Of a stretch of 64,000 nucleotides of DNA, positions 50,601 through 59,614 are shown piece after piece. Source of the stretch: Ornithodoros turicata (taxonomy: Eukaryota > Arthropoda > Arachnida > Ixodida > Argasidae); assembly GCF_037126465.1 (NCBI RefSeq), contig NC_088207.1, forward strand, positions 42,716,143 through 42,780,142, in the 5' to 3' direction. Each line of letters opens with the position of its first letter. Position 1 is the first letter of the stretch. The translations under genes were made by a program, and so were the position numbers. The notes beneath the pieces are model-generated. The model saw nothing but the letters and a program-made list of their open reading frames with translations, made no database searches and was not told the DNA's origin.

Positions 50601-50914
50601 CCGCTGTGATGTCCGCACCTATTGGTGTAATTGAGTGAGGACTTTTTTCAGATTCCGTTCTCGTGCGATCCGGTGGCCTGTGAAGAAATAGCAGATTATC
50701 TTGAGTAGGAAGCTGAACGAAGCACTACAGCCTAAATGGCCTACTAATAACCTTACTCCGCATCGATGATTTTCGGCTTGTTCAACATTGCCATATTTCA
50801 TATGGTCACCGCGTAAATATTCTTTTTGTACACTTACGAACTCGACCCCAGCAGCAACTCCGCGTGAACGGCAAGAAACGAAGCCAGAGCAGCAGCACAA
50901 AGAACTTGATGCAT
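44643..50914 (-). CDS. EB-module single-pass membrane protein with very long cytoplasmic tail
   Basis: Minus-strand exons 50838-50914, 50577-50677, 50344-50499, 49066-49197, 48050-48146, 47769-47918 and 44643-47508 join in phase at six GT-AG introns, giving 1,192 residues. Start ATG at 50914 opens a signal peptide (about residues 1-18, LCAAALASFLAVHA). Residues 60-155 hold two modules of six cysteines each, spaced as in EB modules (C-x5-C-x7-C-x6-C-x-C first). Exon 5 encodes one transmembrane helix (about 166-186). Residues 187-1192 are polar, rich in Ser, Arg, Pro and Gln, with PPPEPQPRKP as a possible SH3 ligand and no recognisable domain. Known: EB modules occur in secreted and membrane proteins of nematodes and arthropods, probably as binding modules. 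A receptor or scaffold role is only inference. The last exon alone is open for 955 codons. Exon 4 could read on to a stop after six codons, giving a soluble form. The first exon may lack upstream UTR exons. Confidence 0.72.
48657..48956. mobile_element. Tc1/mariner-type MITE, 300 bp, in an intron of the EB gene
   Basis: Perfect-looking inverted ends with the core GACAAAAGTTTACGGAACAC, TA on both sides (48655-48656, 48957-48958), and arms extending well over 100 bp. Same terminal sequence as the element at 60400-60616. No transposase. Confidence 0.85.
49651..49805. repeat. Hairpin repeat with 50-bp arms
   Basis: 49651-49700 and the inverse at 49757-49805 share ACTGAAAGTCGAGTGCAATA and flanks. 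Intronic in the EB gene. Confidence 0.75.
49855..50304. mobile_element. TIR element of 450 bp with TA flanks
   Basis: Begins CCCCTGACACACGAGCACG and ends with the inverse CGTGCACGTGTGTTAGGGG, each flanked by TA. TIRs are about 29 bp, running into GTTTGAACTCC. Non-coding. Lies between exons 3 and 4 of the EB gene. Confidence 0.75.
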
Positions 50915-51489
50915 GGTCCACATTCGGAGCACCCTTCGGAATGAAGGATGTCAACAATGCTTCTTCTTCTTCTTCCACCTTAGAGCAATGGCCGTTAGGC
51001 ACAATGCTGTATCGAACATCGTTAGCAGCTTCTTCTTCTTCTTTCTCTTCTTCTGCCCCACGGAGATTAGTCACTAGCCAAGTGAGACTGGTCAGGGCTA
51101 TGAAATTGATCTGCACACACACAACACACTAGGTTCATTCGTTTCGAAAGAAAAGTGCTGCACCAGTTCTTATGTACACGCGAGGGGGGGGGGGGGGGTG
51201 ACGTGAGGATTCGAGCGGTCTCCGAGTCGATGTTATTATTCGAGTCTATGACATATGTCGTCGAGTCTATGACGATATATTCGAGTCTATGACAAAAAGA
51301 ACGCAGGCAGCGGCTTCTTCGTCCTCTCAAAAGGAGGCCGTGAACCCTACGGTGACGGGCTACACTAGGGAGATGATTCTTCTTTTTTCTTCTTCTACCT
51401 CAGGCGCTGGCCGTTATCCACCAAGGGGGATTGGCCAAGGCTATGAGATGATCGTTTGCACTGTGCTTTCATTAGCACCACCTCACGTT
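50915..51489. other. Upstream flank of the EB gene, no gene recognised
   Basis: CTT/TTC-rich tracts at 50960-50985 and 51028-51055, a G14-type run at 51184, and three copies of TCGAGTCTATGAC between 51239 and 51292. The promoter and any 5' UTR exon of the EB gene should lie here but cannot be placed. Confidence 0.35.
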
Positions 51490-51712
51490 GAGACTGGGAG
51501 GTACCTGGGTTCGAATCCAGGTGCCTGCTGTGCTGTCTGGGGTTTTTCCTGGGTGTTCCTCAGACCCGGGGGGGGGGGGGCTTTCAGACATATGTCGGCA
51601 CAGTCCCTTAGAAGTCGGCCCAGGACGCACATTCCTCCAGGGCGTCAGTCGTGACGTTGCCCACCTCTGTGAGGCTGACAACGCCGAGCCCTTTCACCAG
51701 CAGCGCCACCAC
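51490..51712 (+). repeat. tRNA-derived SINE, Ruka-like
   Basis: Has the B-box GGTTCGAATCC (51509-51519) in a tRNA-like head GGGAGGTACCTGGGTTCGAA. Then come a CTGTCTGGGGTTTTTCC spacer, a G12-type run and the conserved body GTCGGCCCAGGACGCAC, with CAC repeats at the end. A tRNA-derived tick SINE called Ruka is known; assignment to it is by recollection and not verified. Confidence 0.65.
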
Positions 51713-52256
51713 CACCGTTTGAACTGTGCGCTTCGTTTTTCTTCTTCCGTCGACGGAAGATGTCTATTGAAAACAAAAGTCGGTTGGTCAGGGAAATGGC
51801 ACGTAGCTTTACCCAGACGCTGCTTAGCTAATTAATCAAGCAGCCTGTGACGACGGCCTTGCAAAACTTTTTCGCTGAATAGCGTGTTATGAGTAGTTCG
51901 TTAACAGTCACTTATCGGGGAGCCTGGTTCGCATGCATTAAACATTTTGGAATCGTATTACTTCCCCAATATGCTCATTCAGACTGCAATATAACTGCAT
52001 TCAGTCTGCGGAGAGCACATCCATTTGGAAAACCACGAGAGTATCTATGCAGAAATTCCTCTAAAGAGACAGAAGAAAAGTCGTTCTCATAATGAGCGAG
52101 TAGTAGTACCAACATACCTTGAGTATTATCCCGCCTATTTAAGTAGTTCACCTTCACTACTTCCATCATCTCCACCTCCTCCATCTAGATTGTCATAGTC
52201 ATGTCATAGTCATTGTCAGTCATTCTATGTCCGTTGTGCCTAATGGCCATTTCCCA
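51713..52256. other. Intergenic, no gene recognised
   Basis: Contains repeat words seen again at 52440-52520 (GTCATAGTCATGTCATAGTC). No coding signal. Confidence 0.4.
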
Positions 52257-52443
52257 AGTGTGGAAGAAGTAGTAGTTGAAGAAGAGGTAATAGCGCCTGC
52301 ACACTTCAGTATCCCTCGTTCACCACCTCCACTATCACATTCTCTGTCCGGTTTGTCATTGTGATGTGATGGAGGTGGTGAATGAGGGCTACTGAAGTGC
52401 AGGCGCGGCTACTGCTTCTTCTTTAACTACTACTTTCTCCACT
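52257..52443. repeat. Foldback repeat with about 80-bp arms
   Basis: 52257-52340 pairs with the inverse at 52364-52443 (shared CACCTCCA, CTTCAGTA and GCGCCTGCA blocks), with a 23-bp loop. Superfamily unknown. Confidence 0.75.
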
Positions 52444-52537
52444 TTCCATCATCACATTCTCCGTCCAGTTTGTCATAGTCATGTCATAGTCTAGATAGTC
52501 AATTTCATGGCCCTGGCCAATCTCCTTCGTGGCTAAT

Positions 52538-54229
52538 CCGCGAGCCCACTTACATGCGATCCCCAATGTCACTTGATGCATTGGACCTCTCGTGGTCCTC
52601 AACCGACATAATTCGCCACTTGTCGTGCGCTACGGACGTCGACACTAGAGGTAGCGATCATTTTCCTCTATATATTTCGCACGACAGACTGCCCCTCTCA
52701 GCAACTGCTGGACTGATTTCTTTCACAAACTGGAGACGTTTTCGTGCGGGCCTCAGAACATCTGTGCACACCGGTATGTCCCCAGAGGCTCTCTCTCAAG
52801 CAATTACCCGCGGTATTCAGGACGCGGTGGTCATGTCTAAAAGGGTAACAGGCCATATCGGCCATTCCCCCGCTATTAATCACCTTAGAGCATTACGTCG
52901 CCGAGCAGAAAGAACGGCTCGTCGGACAGGGCAACTTACGGACATTGTGGAATACCGCCGGATGAAAGCTAAAGTAACACGAGAACTTAAAAACGAGGAC
53001 AGGAAGCGTTGGCGTAAGTTTTGCCACCACCTTTCACCGTTCGATCCGGCCACGAAGATCTGGCGGACAATCCGATCTCTGAAGGAGGCGCCCCCTCAAA
53101 AGAATCCTCTCGCGGCCTTGGCTATCGTTCAGCGTGTAGACGAGAACACGCTTGCGACGGACTTCTGTGTGGTACTAACGACTCCGGCGGCTGCCTCGAC
53201 CACGCCCCTACACCACAGTTTTGTCCACAGTTTGACGGCTGAACTTCACCACGACTGGCCCCGTCCCCCGGAAGTTATGGACCGCGACTTCACACTAATC
53301 GAGCTAAAGGCAGCGTTGAAGCTTGTGAACGCCAGCTCGTCCCCTGGGCCCGATAAAATCACCTATGCCGCCCTACGAAACCTTGACGGGCGGTCACTCC
53401 AAGCTCTCCTTCATGTCTATAATACGTCTTGGCAACAAGGATCTTTACCACATACATGGAAGGAGGCCTTGGTTGTTCCCATCCGCCCCCATCCGCACCC
53501 CTAGTCACAGACGTGTTAATGGCTTACCACACTATCTACGCCGCAGGCCACAGGCTAGTTCTCCAGTGGGTTCCAGCCCATTGTGGTGTCGTGGGGAACG
53601 AGCAGGCCGACAGCGCCGCAGAAGCAGCACTCTCGTCTCGGAACCGGACCCGTATTGTTCTGCTCAGAGGAGACCGCCGTTCAATTCTGCGATGTCTAGT
53701 GACACCCCTGGCTTCCCGCCAACGGACAACCGACATTCTTCCCCCCTCTATGTTGAACAGAGTTGATCCCACGCTCGCTTTCCGCATGCCACGAAACACA
53801 TCTCGTCAGGATGCTGCATTAATCCACCGCATGCGCCTCGATGTGGCCTTTACAGCTCAGTGGCGTTACCGCTTGAGACAAATTGATTCTCCCACCAGCT
53901 GCCACTGTGGTGCTCTTGAGGATCTGGAGCACATTCTTCTTCATTGCCCTCACTACGAACCTTCCCGAACCACACTCTCCGAGTCTCTTCGTCAGCTGGA
54001 CTCTCGCCCTTTCTCCCTACCGAAATTGCTTGGTCCCTGGCCCAATCCAGCCCAGCAACGCTCTGCGCTCAAAGGTCTTCTGACATTTCTGGACACCATC
54101 GGACTTCGATCGTTATTGTAAAGGGGCACGTTATTTTATTCCCCCCATTCCACCAAGCACTGGGGTAGAGTATCGCCCGTTGCGATGAAACTCCCCACTC
54201 TCCAAGGCCGAAAATAAAGTTGTTGTTGT
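52538..54229 (+). mobile_element. Non-LTR retrotransposon, 5'-truncated and internally deleted
   Basis: Flanked by the perfect 12-bp duplication ttcgtggctaat (52526-52537 and 54230-54241). The first frame (52554-53504) begins in the C-terminal part of the endonuclease (GSDHFPL) and runs into the RT start (SSPGPDKITY, TWKEALVVPI). It then stops at 53502-53504. A second frame, open from about 53504 to 54121, holds an RNase H-like segment (LQWVPAHCGVVGNEQAD) and the C-terminal CHCGAL/HCPHY Cys-His region. The RT catalytic core (FxDD) and RNase H N-terminus are missing at the junction, which lies in a CCATCCGC-type repeat. The 3' UTR ends AATAAAG(TTG)n. Presence of RNase H points to the I/LOA/R1-like side of the non-LTR tree. 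It cannot be autonomous. Confidence 0.88.
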
Positions 54230-54324
54230 TTCGTGGCTAATGGCCATTCTCCATGGGGCAGAAGAAAAAGTAGTAGTATCGCGTGGATGTCGTGGATCAC
54301 GGCCACTGTGGTAACGGCCACTGT

Positions 54325-54984
54325 GGGTGCGTTTTCTTATTCAACCCGAGTAGCCAGGAGTTGGGTAACGACGTCAGAGCCTTTATCATCACGTGACTCC
54401 AGAGTAGCCACCTTTGAGCGTAATTTTCGAACAGCTAGAGTTACTCTGCGCTCAAAATGGCGGACTGGCCTGACGGGCGAGACGATGTGGAAGTGTTGGC
54501 AGACACTTACCCCAGATGCGTGCACTCCAGCACATTTTGAAAATGCTCGTTTTTAACCAGTCCTACGTTTCGAAATTGAACACCACCCATATTAGAGAGT
54601 TTTAGCAGACCGTTGATAAGGTGGCTTGCGTCGAACCGTATCAACCGGAACCAATCAGTGGATAAGATTCTGAGTCACGCACCACTGCGATTGGTTCCGA
54701 TAGGCACGATAACCTTATCAACGGTATACTAAAACTCACTATTGTCTGTCAACAGGACGATCGGTTGCAGACGACGCATTGTCGTCTGCTAGCTCCTGTG
54801 TGATGTCAGAACTACGGCTACCTTTCTTCAGAGCAGAGTAGAGAAGAGTTGTCACTCCCTGGCTACTCTGGCAAATTTTCGCCGCAGAGTTATGACGTCA
54901 TTTCCGCTACTCTGGCTACTCTGGCTATTTTTCGCCGGCTGAGAGTAACTTGGAGTTACCAGAGTTGAATAAGAAAACGCACCC
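54325..54984. mobile_element. TIR element of 660 bp between retroelement and M13 gene
   Basis: Ends GGGTGCGTTTTCTTATTCAA and its inverse (54964-54984), with further inverted blocks inward (AGAGTAGCCA-like near 54402, TGGCTACTCT near 54860). Non-coding. It holds a smaller MITE at 54597-54737. Confidence 0.7.
54597..54737. mobile_element. Nested 141-bp MITE
   Basis: Ends GAGTTTTAGCAGACCGTTGA and the inverse TATCAACGGTATACTAAAAC followed by TC. An inner AACCAATCAGTGG/CGATTGGTTCC pair continues the symmetry. No clear target duplication. Confidence 0.7.
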
Positions 54985-55173
54985 TGTGTGAGGAAGAAAA
55001 GAAGAAGAAGAAGAAACAGTATCATCATTTCCATCGTCATCACTCTTCCAAATTTTTTGAAGGGCTAGGTTCGAAACTAAGTGTGTGAGGAAGAAAAGAA
55101 GAAGAAGAAACAGTATCATCATTTCCATCGTCATCACTCTTCCAAACTTTTTGAAGGGCTAGGTTCGAAACTA
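54985..55173. repeat. Two tandem 94-bp repeats upstream of the M13 gene
   Basis: The unit starts TGTGTGAGGAAGAAAAGAAG and ends AGGGCTAGGTTCGAAACTAA. It occurs at about 54985-55078 and 55080-55173. The copies differ mainly by one AAG triplet and a few bases. The second ends 20 bp before the M13 start codon, so the repeat probably lies in its promoter or 5' UTR. Confidence 0.85.
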
Positions 55174-55193
55174 AGTGCAACCACGGCACATTA

Positions 55194-57362
55194 ATGATTC
55201 GTTCTGCCAGACGCGCAGGTCAGGGAAGCTTTCCTCGTTACATCCCACTTCCACAAGACGAAGGTTCTGCAGCGGCGGGGCAACACACGACAAGACCAAT
55301 TCACTTGAAGGCAAGGGCTGTCCATTTGATAGTGGGTGTAGCTTACTGCTCACTTATGGTAGCAGTTAACGTTATTGCTGAATTGAAATATCCCTTCTGC
55401 AACCATCCCGTACGCTGCTACAACTTCAGAGCTGAGCTTTCGAGAAGCATTGACAGAACCATCGATCCTTGTAGCAATTTCTACAACCATATCTGTGGTC
55501 GTTGGACACTGCACGCGGGCGCGGTTCCTGATCAATTTTGGATCCTTCAGTCAAGAACATTCATTACGCTTTTCGAAGCACTGCAAAGGCCTCGCGAAAA
55601 TGCATCCTCCTCTGCCGTTGACAAAGTAGCGCTGGGATTTCAAAGCTGCGTATCGGTTTATATGAACCAAGAAAACCACAACGACGTCATTAAGGCGCTC
55701 TTTGTCAAGTACGGATACGATTGGCCGTCATTGTCAGTGCCGAATACCTTCGACCTCCTGGAGTTCTTGGTGGGCATGTCATTAGACATGGATATTCACA
55801 CCGTCTTTGGACTCTCGTTAGCACCCTATCTGAGGACAGACGATCGATATTCTTTAATCTTCACAACGACTGTGGCCAATCCGGTAGCCGAAGTAGTGGA
55901 GCGACTCGGAATAGAGGCTATCGAAGAATGTATCGCCACCTTTGACTCGTCAGCTATCGGCAAGCACACACTAGCTGTGAAGGTGAGGCAAGTGCACCAG
56001 GACCTGCGTCACGTGGCCTCGTTCGACCAAAAAGAGGAGCTTCCATTTTACACAAAGTACCGGGAACTACGAAATATAACTCCCAACATCAAATCTGACG
56101 TGTGGATAAGCACAATCAACAGGCACCTTCCAGAGGGGATGGGTGTGGTCGATGACGACGAGGTGCTTATCACGTCCTCTGCTCCTCTTTCGATGGCATC
56201 TTCGCTACTAATACTGTACAAATTGAAAATGGCTGATTTGATGCTCTATTTGGGCTTTAGTACGGTTATGATGCTTGCACACGCGTTCTCGCACGCCCAG
56301 ATGACGTGCTTTTACAAAAACCCAAACTTTTCCAAGAACGTCGGCCTCATGAATGCTGGTGCTAGCTGCCTCGCAACCATGCATACTCTTGCACCGTTTG
56401 CCGTTGCCCAGCTGCTGTTCGACGAAATTCTTGATCCATCAACCGTAAACTACACCATCGTCCTGAGCAACAACATTCGCAGGGCCGCCTATTTATCTTT
56501 GGCCACTGTTTCATGGCTGGATGATCCGTCGCGGGCGAAGGCAGTGGAACGACTTTCGACGATCATCGATGTGGTTGCGTTTCCGTCGCATCTTACCAAT
56601 CGATCTACATTGAATGAGCACCATTCATTCTTGCCTTCCTTCGAGAAGCCTTTCATTGTAGATTACCTGGAATCCAATCAAAAGAAACTGGCCATGCGCA
56701 AACAGCTACTGCGTCCAACGCACGGCCAACCGAAGGTACGCCGGGATGACATGGAGATACCACTGATCATAGTAAACGCCTACTACCTACCGATGTTCCA
56801 CATGATGGTAATACCTGGTGCGATCTTGCAAGCCCCTTTCGTGTCGTCTGAGCTTCTGGACGCTGTGAACTACGGTAGCATTGGTCGCGTTGTGGGTCAC
56901 GAAATAATGCACGCCTTTGATCCGAACGAAGCTTCTCTTAGCCGCACTGGAGAGAGAGTGGACTTGTTTACCGACAAAGCACGCGGTGTTGTTGAGGAGA
57001 TGCTGTCGTGTCTGAAAAATCAAGTGAACGAGGCGGGAAAAAGTACAACCCTTGGCAACGCCTCTATTGGACAGGTCTTCGCTGACAGCGCGGGCATCGA
57101 GGTTGCCTACAAAGCATACAGCATGCTACGGAAAGAACCCCGTCGAGACGAGTATGCATCAGACCAGCTATTTTTTGCCAGCGGGTGCTTCTCCTACTGC
57201 TCCCTGTTAAAGGACAAAGTATCCCCCAACCAGCGATATCCTTCAGCAGCAATGCGCTGCAACTTGCCGGCTATGAACATGAAAGAGTTTAGTGAGGCTT
57301 TCTTTTGCTCAGCCGGTGCGCCAGTGAACCCTTCGAAGCGATGCAGTATCTTTGGAGCATGA
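55194..57362 (+). CDS. M13 (neprilysin-like) metallopeptidase, intronless, likely inactive
   Basis: A 722-residue single-exon frame from ATG 55194. Type II membrane topology: short N-terminal cytoplasmic part, helix at about 43-63, then the ectodomain. Family landmarks: CSNFYNHICG near the start of the ectodomain, NAYYLP substrate-binding motif, the zinc site HEIMH (569-573), FADSAG (629-634), and a C-terminal FSEAFFC with CSIFGA. M13 enzymes cleave short extracellular peptides and use the two His of HExxH plus the Glu of ExxAD as zinc ligands. Here that Glu is Gln627, and the stretch is GQVFAD. The Asp of the motif (631) is kept. The His expected before the late Arg also appears replaced. 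The protein is therefore probably a pseudopeptidase, or has altered metal use. The frame is intact, so it is not an obvious pseudogene. Lack of introns fits a retrocopy or the intronless M13 expansions of ticks. Confidence 0.9.
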   Translation: MIRSARRAGQGSFPRYIPLPQDEGSAAAGQHTTRPIHLKARAVHLIVGVAYCSLMVAVNVIAELKYPFCNHPVRCYNFRAELSRSIDRTIDPCSNFYNHICGRWTLHAGAVPDQFWILQSRTFITLFEALQRPRENASSSAVDKVALGFQSCVSVYMNQENHNDVIKALFVKYGYDWPSLSVPNTFDLLEFLVGMSLDMDIHTVFGLSLAPYLRTDDRYSLIFTTTVANPVAEVVERLGIEAIEECIATFDSSAIGKHTLAVKVRQVHQDLRHVASFDQKEELPFYTKYRELRNITPNIKSDVWISTINRHLPEGMGVVDDDEVLITSSAPLSMASSLLILYKLKMADLMLYLGFSTVMMLAHAFSHAQMTCFYKNPNFSKNVGLMNAGASCLATMHTLAPFAVAQLLFDEILDPSTVNYTIVLSNNIRRAAYLSLATVSWLDDPSRAKAVERLSTIIDVVAFPSHLTNRSTLNEHHSFLPSFEKPFIVDYLESNQKKLAMRKQLLRPTHGQPKVRRDDMEIPLIIVNAYYLPMFHMMVIPGAILQAPFVSSELLDAVNYGSIGRVVGHEIMHAFDPNEASLSRTGERVDLFTDKARGVVEEMLSCLKNQVNEAGKSTTLGNASIGQVFADSAGIEVAYKAYSMLRKEPRRDEYASDQLFFASGCFSYCSLLKDKVSPNQRYPSAAMRCNLPAMNMKEFSEAFFCSAGAPVNPSKRCSIFGA

Positions 57363-57566
57363 AATACGTGTGCGTGACGTGTGTCTACGCTGTCAATATA
57401 ATTTGTAAGAATGTGAAACGCATGATTGTCGGAACTGGTGCACGGTAGTTCTCGCATTTTGTGTCTTAGAAATAGAAGAGGTTGAGAGTATCGTGTAATA
57501 TACTGTGTAAATTTTTAAATATTTAAACTTACGAAAAAAAAATTATCCACGATGTATTTACGTGCC

Positions 57567-57572
57567 AATAAA
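57567..57572 (+). terminator. Polyadenylation signal of the M13 gene
   Basis: AATAAA 204 bp after the stop codon, followed by a GT-rich stretch. Confidence 0.55.
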
Positions 57573-58410
57573 GTCCAGCTCATGTGGCGCTTGTTGTAGG
57601 CGTGGCAGTGCCAAAGTTTGGTAGAGTAATATTTTCCTGTTTTATAATCTGTGTTAAATAATAACCATGACAGTGCGAAAAGTATTTTCGATCAATTATA
57701 GTTTCGCTAAAGACTGAGGCATGAAGATCCACATGCAGCGCCCTTGGGTTGCACGCGACCATGGTTGTGCTGCGGGACATCAGCCTACGGTGCACTAATG
57801 GACGGATGGATGAAAAAATAGAAAACTATAGAGATGGTTGTTCTACAAATGCGCATCCGGTTCATGGGTGAGGGTGGTGGTCTTTGTCGAAGGAGCGAGA
57901 AGGAAACCTGATGATTTGGTGGTGGAGCTATCGCCTCCCCTCTCCCGCTTACATCACTGGTTCTCAACAGGGGTTCTGCGTACGTGTATCAATGTCGAGG
58001 CAGTAAGGAGACTGTTAGCAGGAACTGAGTTTATTCCGCACCATGCGTGTTGTACAAGCGAACCATCGAACTCCCGCGATACCAGTGTGGCTGACACGAA
58101 GCTCAACAAACCAGTATTACCATACCAGTACGTAACAACGTGATACTTGGGTACCAAGGCTTGCTTTCAGACAGATTTGGCATCTGACCGTGCACGACAT
58201 CTCTTCGTTGGCGCTGGGGCTTGCACCGAGATCCTGGACCAGGTTACCACGACTGACGCTCATTGTAAAGAGTACAGCCAGCAGCTATATTGTCAGCACA
58301 TTGTTGGCACCACCGACAATGCAATATCACCGCCTGATCCATGCATTGTGATATCATTGTGTAGAAGAAGGTTCCTCGAAGTCAAGCTCTAGCAAGGGAA
58401 AGGGTGCAGG
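57573..58410. other. Intergenic, no gene recognised
   Basis: Short open frames only; no motif or repeat family identified. Confidence 0.45.
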
Positions 58411-58520
58411 CTAGCTGGTGTAGATCCATGAAGAAGACAGAGAGATACGGACAGAGAAGGGACCAAGAGCTTGTGTGTTTCGCCTTCTCTGTCCGTGTAT
58501 CTCGGTCTTCTTGAAGGATC
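58411..58520. repeat. Foldback element
   Basis: Arms 58423-58460 and 58483-58520 are near-perfect inverses (GATCCATGAAGAAGACAGAG and on). The left arm is preceded by CTAGCTGGTGTA, like the foldback at 23648-23832. Confidence 0.75.
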
Positions 58521-58870
58521 ATGGTCGAGCGATCACGAGTTCCCCTGAATAACATAAATTTAGAACCACTGGGCTTACATAACAGCGGGGCAACACATAC
58601 GAAACAACATGCGAAAAGCGTTCTGTGGCAATGTATGCATAAATATGTGCTGGTGGCAAGGTTACAAATTATGTATAAATTTCGCAATCTAGGCTGAGAG
58701 TATATAGCCTAAATTTTGTAAAGTGTAAGTAGGCAAATTCTAGTATGGTATGCAATTGTGTATATCGTGAGCAGAATAGACGTCCACTTGTCGTGTACCT
58801 GCATAATATTAACTGAGCTACAGGAATCCAAGTGGAAGAATACTAGTCTATTCCTAATCTTCACATTAAT
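58521..58870. other. Intergenic, no gene recognised
   Basis: A+T-rich, no coding or repeat signal seen. Confidence 0.4.
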
Positions 58871-59366
58871 AGCGAATTTGCTTGGTCAAAATGTGGCAAA
58901 ACGGCCGAGCGCTCGGAAATTGCTAGTCTGCCCGCGCTGGGTCACGTGGCAGTTGCCACCCGAGGATGTGCTAGGAATCGAGCTGTTACGAATCGAGCTG
59001 TTTTAGTCGCTTGGATCACGCTAGGGGCATCGTGGTCACGCTCACCTTCGGGTTCGTCTGCTGACCCAGGCGAACTTCGACGTGCGGGCCAATGCGGCTC
59101 GCATTGGCCCGCAGGTTGAAGTTCATGTACGCCACGCTCGCCACCCTCCCTCACAGTGCGGATGTGACGACACCGGTTATAGTTGAGCGATTCGCTGCCC
59201 GGTCATATCGAGACCGGACGGAAAAAGTGCTAGCTGGCAAGTTCCGGGTGCTCGGAAAGCGCTACGCTAACATGCGAGATTGCTGCGTTTTCACCAAGCG
59301 GTCATCATTTCTCGGGGTCTGGCAAAAAAAAGTTGCCACGAAATGACCAGCCGAATTCGCAATTAG
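58871..59366. mobile_element. TIR element, family C, copy 1
   Basis: Right end GCCACGAAATGACCAGCCGA followed by ATTCGC. The left end is a diverged inverse (AGCGAATTTGCTTGGTCAAA). The interior shares GTGCTAGCTGGCAAGTT, AACATGCGA and the GGCCCGCA-type block with copy 2 at 62073-62505, in opposite orientation. No transposase recognised. Confidence 0.65.
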
Positions 59367-59614
59367 ACATTTCTATAGAGGCCGGTTTGGCCACCCACGG
59401 TGCTGGGGGTGCTTACACACCACCCCTACACCATTGCGATGTGCTGTGCAAACCACGACCTACTACTACTACTAGAAGTGGTAGGTCGTGGTGCCAAAAG
59501 ACTCGTTCTTCTACTTCGTCGCTCTGTGGCACACCTTCCACGTGAGCATGTTCCTCGCTTCCGCTAGAGAAAGAACGAGAACGAAGCGAGCAGGCCTACC
59601 AGGCGATCTAGAAC

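Noticed and set aside
50619..51122. Minus-strand open frame with Glu runs
   Set aside because: It starts upstream of the EB start codon in another frame. The Glu runs come from CTT-rich repeats, and the frame runs through an intron.
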